In this document: positions 13,622 through 15,455 of the stretch, piece after piece
How the letters are laid out: each line of letters opens with the position of its first letter
Position numbering within the stretch: the first letter of the stretch is position 1
Assembly: GCA_964417785.1 (NCBI GenBank)
Contig: CAYQJO010000093.1
Location: 1-15,455 of the forward strand
Direction of reading: 5' to 3'
DNA length: 15,455 nucleotides
From: DAOTUL01 sp034437435
Lineage (GTDB): Bacteria; Chloroflexota; Anaerolineae; Aggregatilineales; Phototrophicaceae
Program-made: the position numbers and the translations under genes
Notes under the pieces: model-generated
What the model was told of the DNA's origin: nothing
Seen by the model: the letters and a program-made list of their open reading frames with translations, nothing else
The model's database searches: none

Positions 13622-15294
13622 GGCATCACGAATTCCACGCCCATACCGGCGATGCAGGCTGAATCGGGTGCAGCGGACGGATCGTCCAGAAAGGCCAGCG
13701 TGATGCCTACCGGGCAGTTGCCGCCATCGATGGCTCCGTGACCGACACCGGGGAACTCGAAAACGAAGCTGCGGCTCAGGGTCTCGGCGGCGATTTCACC
13801 CCAGGATGGCGGGGTGATTGGATCGAAGCTGCCGGAAAGCACCAGCGTCGGGATGTCGCTGACGACTGCCGCATCCTCGATGGCGTCGGCCACACCGGCG
13901 TCGACCCAGGTCTCGCACACGGCCAGCATCTCCTCGACGGCGATCAACTCGCTCGCGGCGATTTCGAGCGGCAGATCGGCGGCCAGCGTTTCGGCATCAG
14001 CATAGCTGTTAAAGGGCAGTTCCTCGCGGCACTCCACCGCATTGAACATACCGTCAGTATCCGAAACATCCTCCCAGAACAGCTCGAATTCCAGCCGCGC
14101 CAGACCCTCGTCATCCAGTTCATCGAACAGGTCGATCAGGTATTCGGCGTCCTCCATCTCAAAATATTCCTCGATAATCGTCGGAATGTCGTCCAGATAC
14201 TCGATTTCTTCCAGCGCCATGAAGACTGTATCCGGGTCATCGAGTTCCTCGACCAGATAATAAAACTCGTCCACCAGCAGCAAGACGGGATCGTCTTCGT
14301 CAAAGTCATTCCCCGGCGGGATGCTGCCCTCATCAATGCCGATCAGTGTGTCATAACGGCTGCTCTCCATCTCCACGATCAAGCGCGGCAGATAGGGAAC
14401 GAGGCGAGTGTCGTAGAAGTAGCCGAAAATTGTGGCAACCAGATCATCGCCCCGCAATTCGCCGTAATCCAATTCGGCAATCTGCTCTGGCTGATTGTTC
14501 ATGCGGTTGACCAGCGCATAGAAACGCCCTTCCAGGTCGGGATAAGCCTGATTGCAGGTCGCATCGGCGGCGCAGTCATCGAACAACTGCGTGAACACGC
14601 GGTAGGTGTTGACCGGCCCTTCTTCATAGGCATCAACCACTGGCGGGTAGACCGCATCCAGGATCACGCTGCGCAGACCTTCGGGATAATCGCGCATGAC
14701 CGTCAGCGCCAGCCGTGTGCCGTAGGAGACACCGTACAGGTTCCAGCTATCGTAACCGAGCGCCTGTCCCAGATCAGCTACATCGGCGGCACTGGCGGCA
14801 CTGTTGTAATCGCTGATGTCCGTGCCTTCGTCGGCGAAACGATCCAGGCAGGCCAGCGTCGCGTCTTCCTGAGCTTGCATGTACGCCTCGTCGTCCAGGT
14901 CCGGGTCGATCTCGTCGATTTCGTAGCAGTAGAGGCGCGGATATGAATAGCCGGTGCCGCGTTGATCGAACAGGACAATATCGCGCCGCTGGCGGAAGGG
15001 CGAGTCATACCATAGGTCAATGCCAGAGAGCGCACTGCCGCCGGGGCCGCCTTCCAGGTAGATGATGGGGTCGGGTGCGGTGCCGCTGCCGGTGCTGTGC
15101 AGAATGGCGACCGCCAGTTCGATGTCGCCCTCATCCGGGTTGGACCGGTCTTGCGGCACGATCAAATAACCGCATTCGACCGACTCGCCCTCTGGCACCG
15201 CGAATGGACAGGCATCCGGCTCAAAGAATGCCTCTTGTGCCACCAACGGCAGCGATAGGGCCAGCAAAATGCAGACAATCAAGAATTTTCGCAT
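13618..15294 (-). CDS. Secreted TAP-like alpha/beta hydrolase (peptidase S33-like)
   Basis: This 558-residue exported serine hydrolase resembles tripeptidyl aminopeptidases. A signal peptide occupies about residues 1-20 (MRKF, a hydrophobic core, then LVAQ). The oxyanion-side motif is EGGPGGSA (81-88), then DQRGTGYS (110-117). The nucleophile is S190 in YGVSYG, with D491 in SGSFDPITPP and H519 in GVGHG as the triad. The C-terminal part with C527 and C546 matches the TAP C-terminal domain. Between them, residues 321-412 form an insertion with about 36 acidic residues, one arginine and no lysine, probably the lid. The start at 15294 has GCGAGG eight bases upstream; an earlier in-frame start at 15432 would put 46 unlikely residues before the signal peptide. 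The stop codon lies in a palindromic repeat. Confidence 0.93.
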   Translation of the reverse strand: MRKFLIVCILLALSLPLVAQEAFFEPDACPFAVPEGESVECGYLIVPQDRSNPDEGDIELAVAILHSTGSGTAPDPIIYLEGGPGGSALSGIDLWYDSPFRQRRDIVLFDQRGTGYSYPRLYCYEIDEIDPDLDDEAYMQAQEDATLACLDRFADEGTDISDYNSAASAADVADLGQALGYDSWNLYGVSYGTRLALTVMRDYPEGLRSVILDAVYPPVVDAYEEGPVNTYRVFTQLFDDCAADATCNQAYPDLEGRFYALVNRMNNQPEQIAELDYGELRGDDLVATIFGYFYDTRLVPYLPRLIVEMESSRYDTLIGIDEGSIPPGNDFDEDDPVLLLVDEFYYLVEELDDPDTVFMALEEIEYLDDIPTIIEEYFEMEDAEYLIDLFDELDDEGLARLEFELFWEDVSDTDGMFNAVECREELPFNSYADAETLAADLPLEIAASELIAVEEMLAVCETWVDAGVADAIEDAAVVSDIPTLVLSGSFDPITPPSWGEIAAETLSRSFVFEFPGVGHGAIDGGNCPVGITLAFLDDPSAAPDSACIAGMGVEFVMP

Positions 15295-15358
15295 TGTTTT
15301 TACCTCGCAGGCTGTGTAGTGTATGCTCAATTCTAATACAGGTTCAGGTGATCGAAAC

Positions 15359-15455
15359 GTGAGATTACTATATATTGCTTTGATTGTCAGGCTGTTGAGC
15401 GGCTGCGGCGGCCCTTCTCTCTCGGCATACACGGGGACGGGCCCGGCGGTGTCCA
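15359..15455 (+). CDS. Probable lipoprotein, 5' end only (runs off the window)
   Basis: Starting at GTG 15359, 32 codons stay open to the window edge and read MRLLYIALIVRLLSGCGG followed by a Ser/Gly/Thr/Ala-rich stretch. This is a short, good lipoprotein signal peptide: one Arg, a hydrophobic core and the lipobox LSGC with C16 as the lipidated cysteine. AGGTGA lies about seven bases upstream of the GTG. The gene is divergent from the secreted hydrolase; the 64 bases between the two starts must hold both promoters, but no strong box is evident. The mature protein is outside the window, so its function cannot be stated. Confidence 0.6.
   Translation, partial: MRLLYIALIVRLLSGCGGPSLSAYTGTGPAVS

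Noticed and set aside
13738..14946. Plus-strand open frame of 402 codons opposite the hydrolase
   Set aside because: The minus strand carries the complete catalytic triad and signal peptide. The plus-strand product is a His/Gln/Ile-rich antisense reading without family features.
15295..15432. N-terminal extension of the hydrolase to an upstream start
   Set aside because: It would place 46 hydrophilic residues ahead of a clear signal peptide and overlap the divergent lipoprotein start; GCGAGG before 15294 supports the shorter form.
1..15455. tRNA, rRNA, riboswitch, insertion sequence or prophage genes
   Set aside because: No cloverleaf with a TTCRANYC arm, no rRNA-like stretch, no transposase or integrase motif and no known riboswitch core was seen by eye on either strand; a covariance-model search could still find a small RNA.

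Overview
The window looks like chromosomal DNA of a GC-rich, free-living bacterium, most probably Chloroflexota (Anaerolineae-like). This is inferred from gene style and not proven. The pointers are large GT-C type membrane proteins with a C-terminal beta-sandwich, a YfhO-type membrane protein, a STAND/TPR ATPase, a secreted TAP-type alpha/beta hydrolase, a zinc-free ribosomal protein S4 encoded away from the alpha operon, and 'GTAGGGRCG' palindromic repeats. I see no phage, plasmid, transposase, CRISPR, tRNA or rRNA sequence. Coding density is very high, and no gene-free stretch exceeds about 120 bases.

Layout. At 1-116 lies a pair of head-to-head palindromic repeat units. At 117-770 (minus) is a flavin nitroreductase closely resembling iodotyrosine deiodinase. 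A short divergent region with an extended -10 promoter then drives a four-gene plus-strand operon (847-5005): a dolichyl-phosphate-mannose-synthase-like GT2, a GT-C-like membrane protein with a C-terminal beta domain, a small single-pass membrane protein, and a second GT-C-like membrane protein. These genes are coupled by 1- and 10-base overlaps and look like a lipid-linked-sugar glycosylation unit. The GT2 would charge a polyprenyl phosphate and the GT-C proteins would transfer the sugar outside the membrane.

Convergent to it on the minus strand is a second operon (8977 to 5022): a STAND-type NTPase with TPR repeats, rsmI (16S rRNA C1402 ribose methyltransferase, starting at a TTG directly after the upstream stop codon) and rpsD (ribosomal protein S4). 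A terminator hairpin for it sits inside the 3' end of the opposing GT-C gene. A long inverted repeat lies between rsmI and rpsD.

Further right on the minus strand (13535 to 9043) is a run of five genes: an unrecognised cysteine-motif protein, a YfhO-like membrane protein, a class I methyltransferase, a PspC-domain peptide and a MoaB/Mog molybdopterin adenylyltransferase. The first three overlap each other and are probably one transcript. A third palindromic repeat unit supplies the stop codon of the next gene, a secreted TAP-like alpha/beta hydrolase with a strongly acidic lid (13618-15294). At the right edge, divergent from the hydrolase, the first 32 codons of a probable lipoprotein gene run off the window.

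Most genes are recognisable housekeeping or envelope genes. The least explained items are the cysteine-motif protein, the small membrane protein between the two GT-C genes, the STAND-rsmI-rpsD arrangement and the palindromic repeats.
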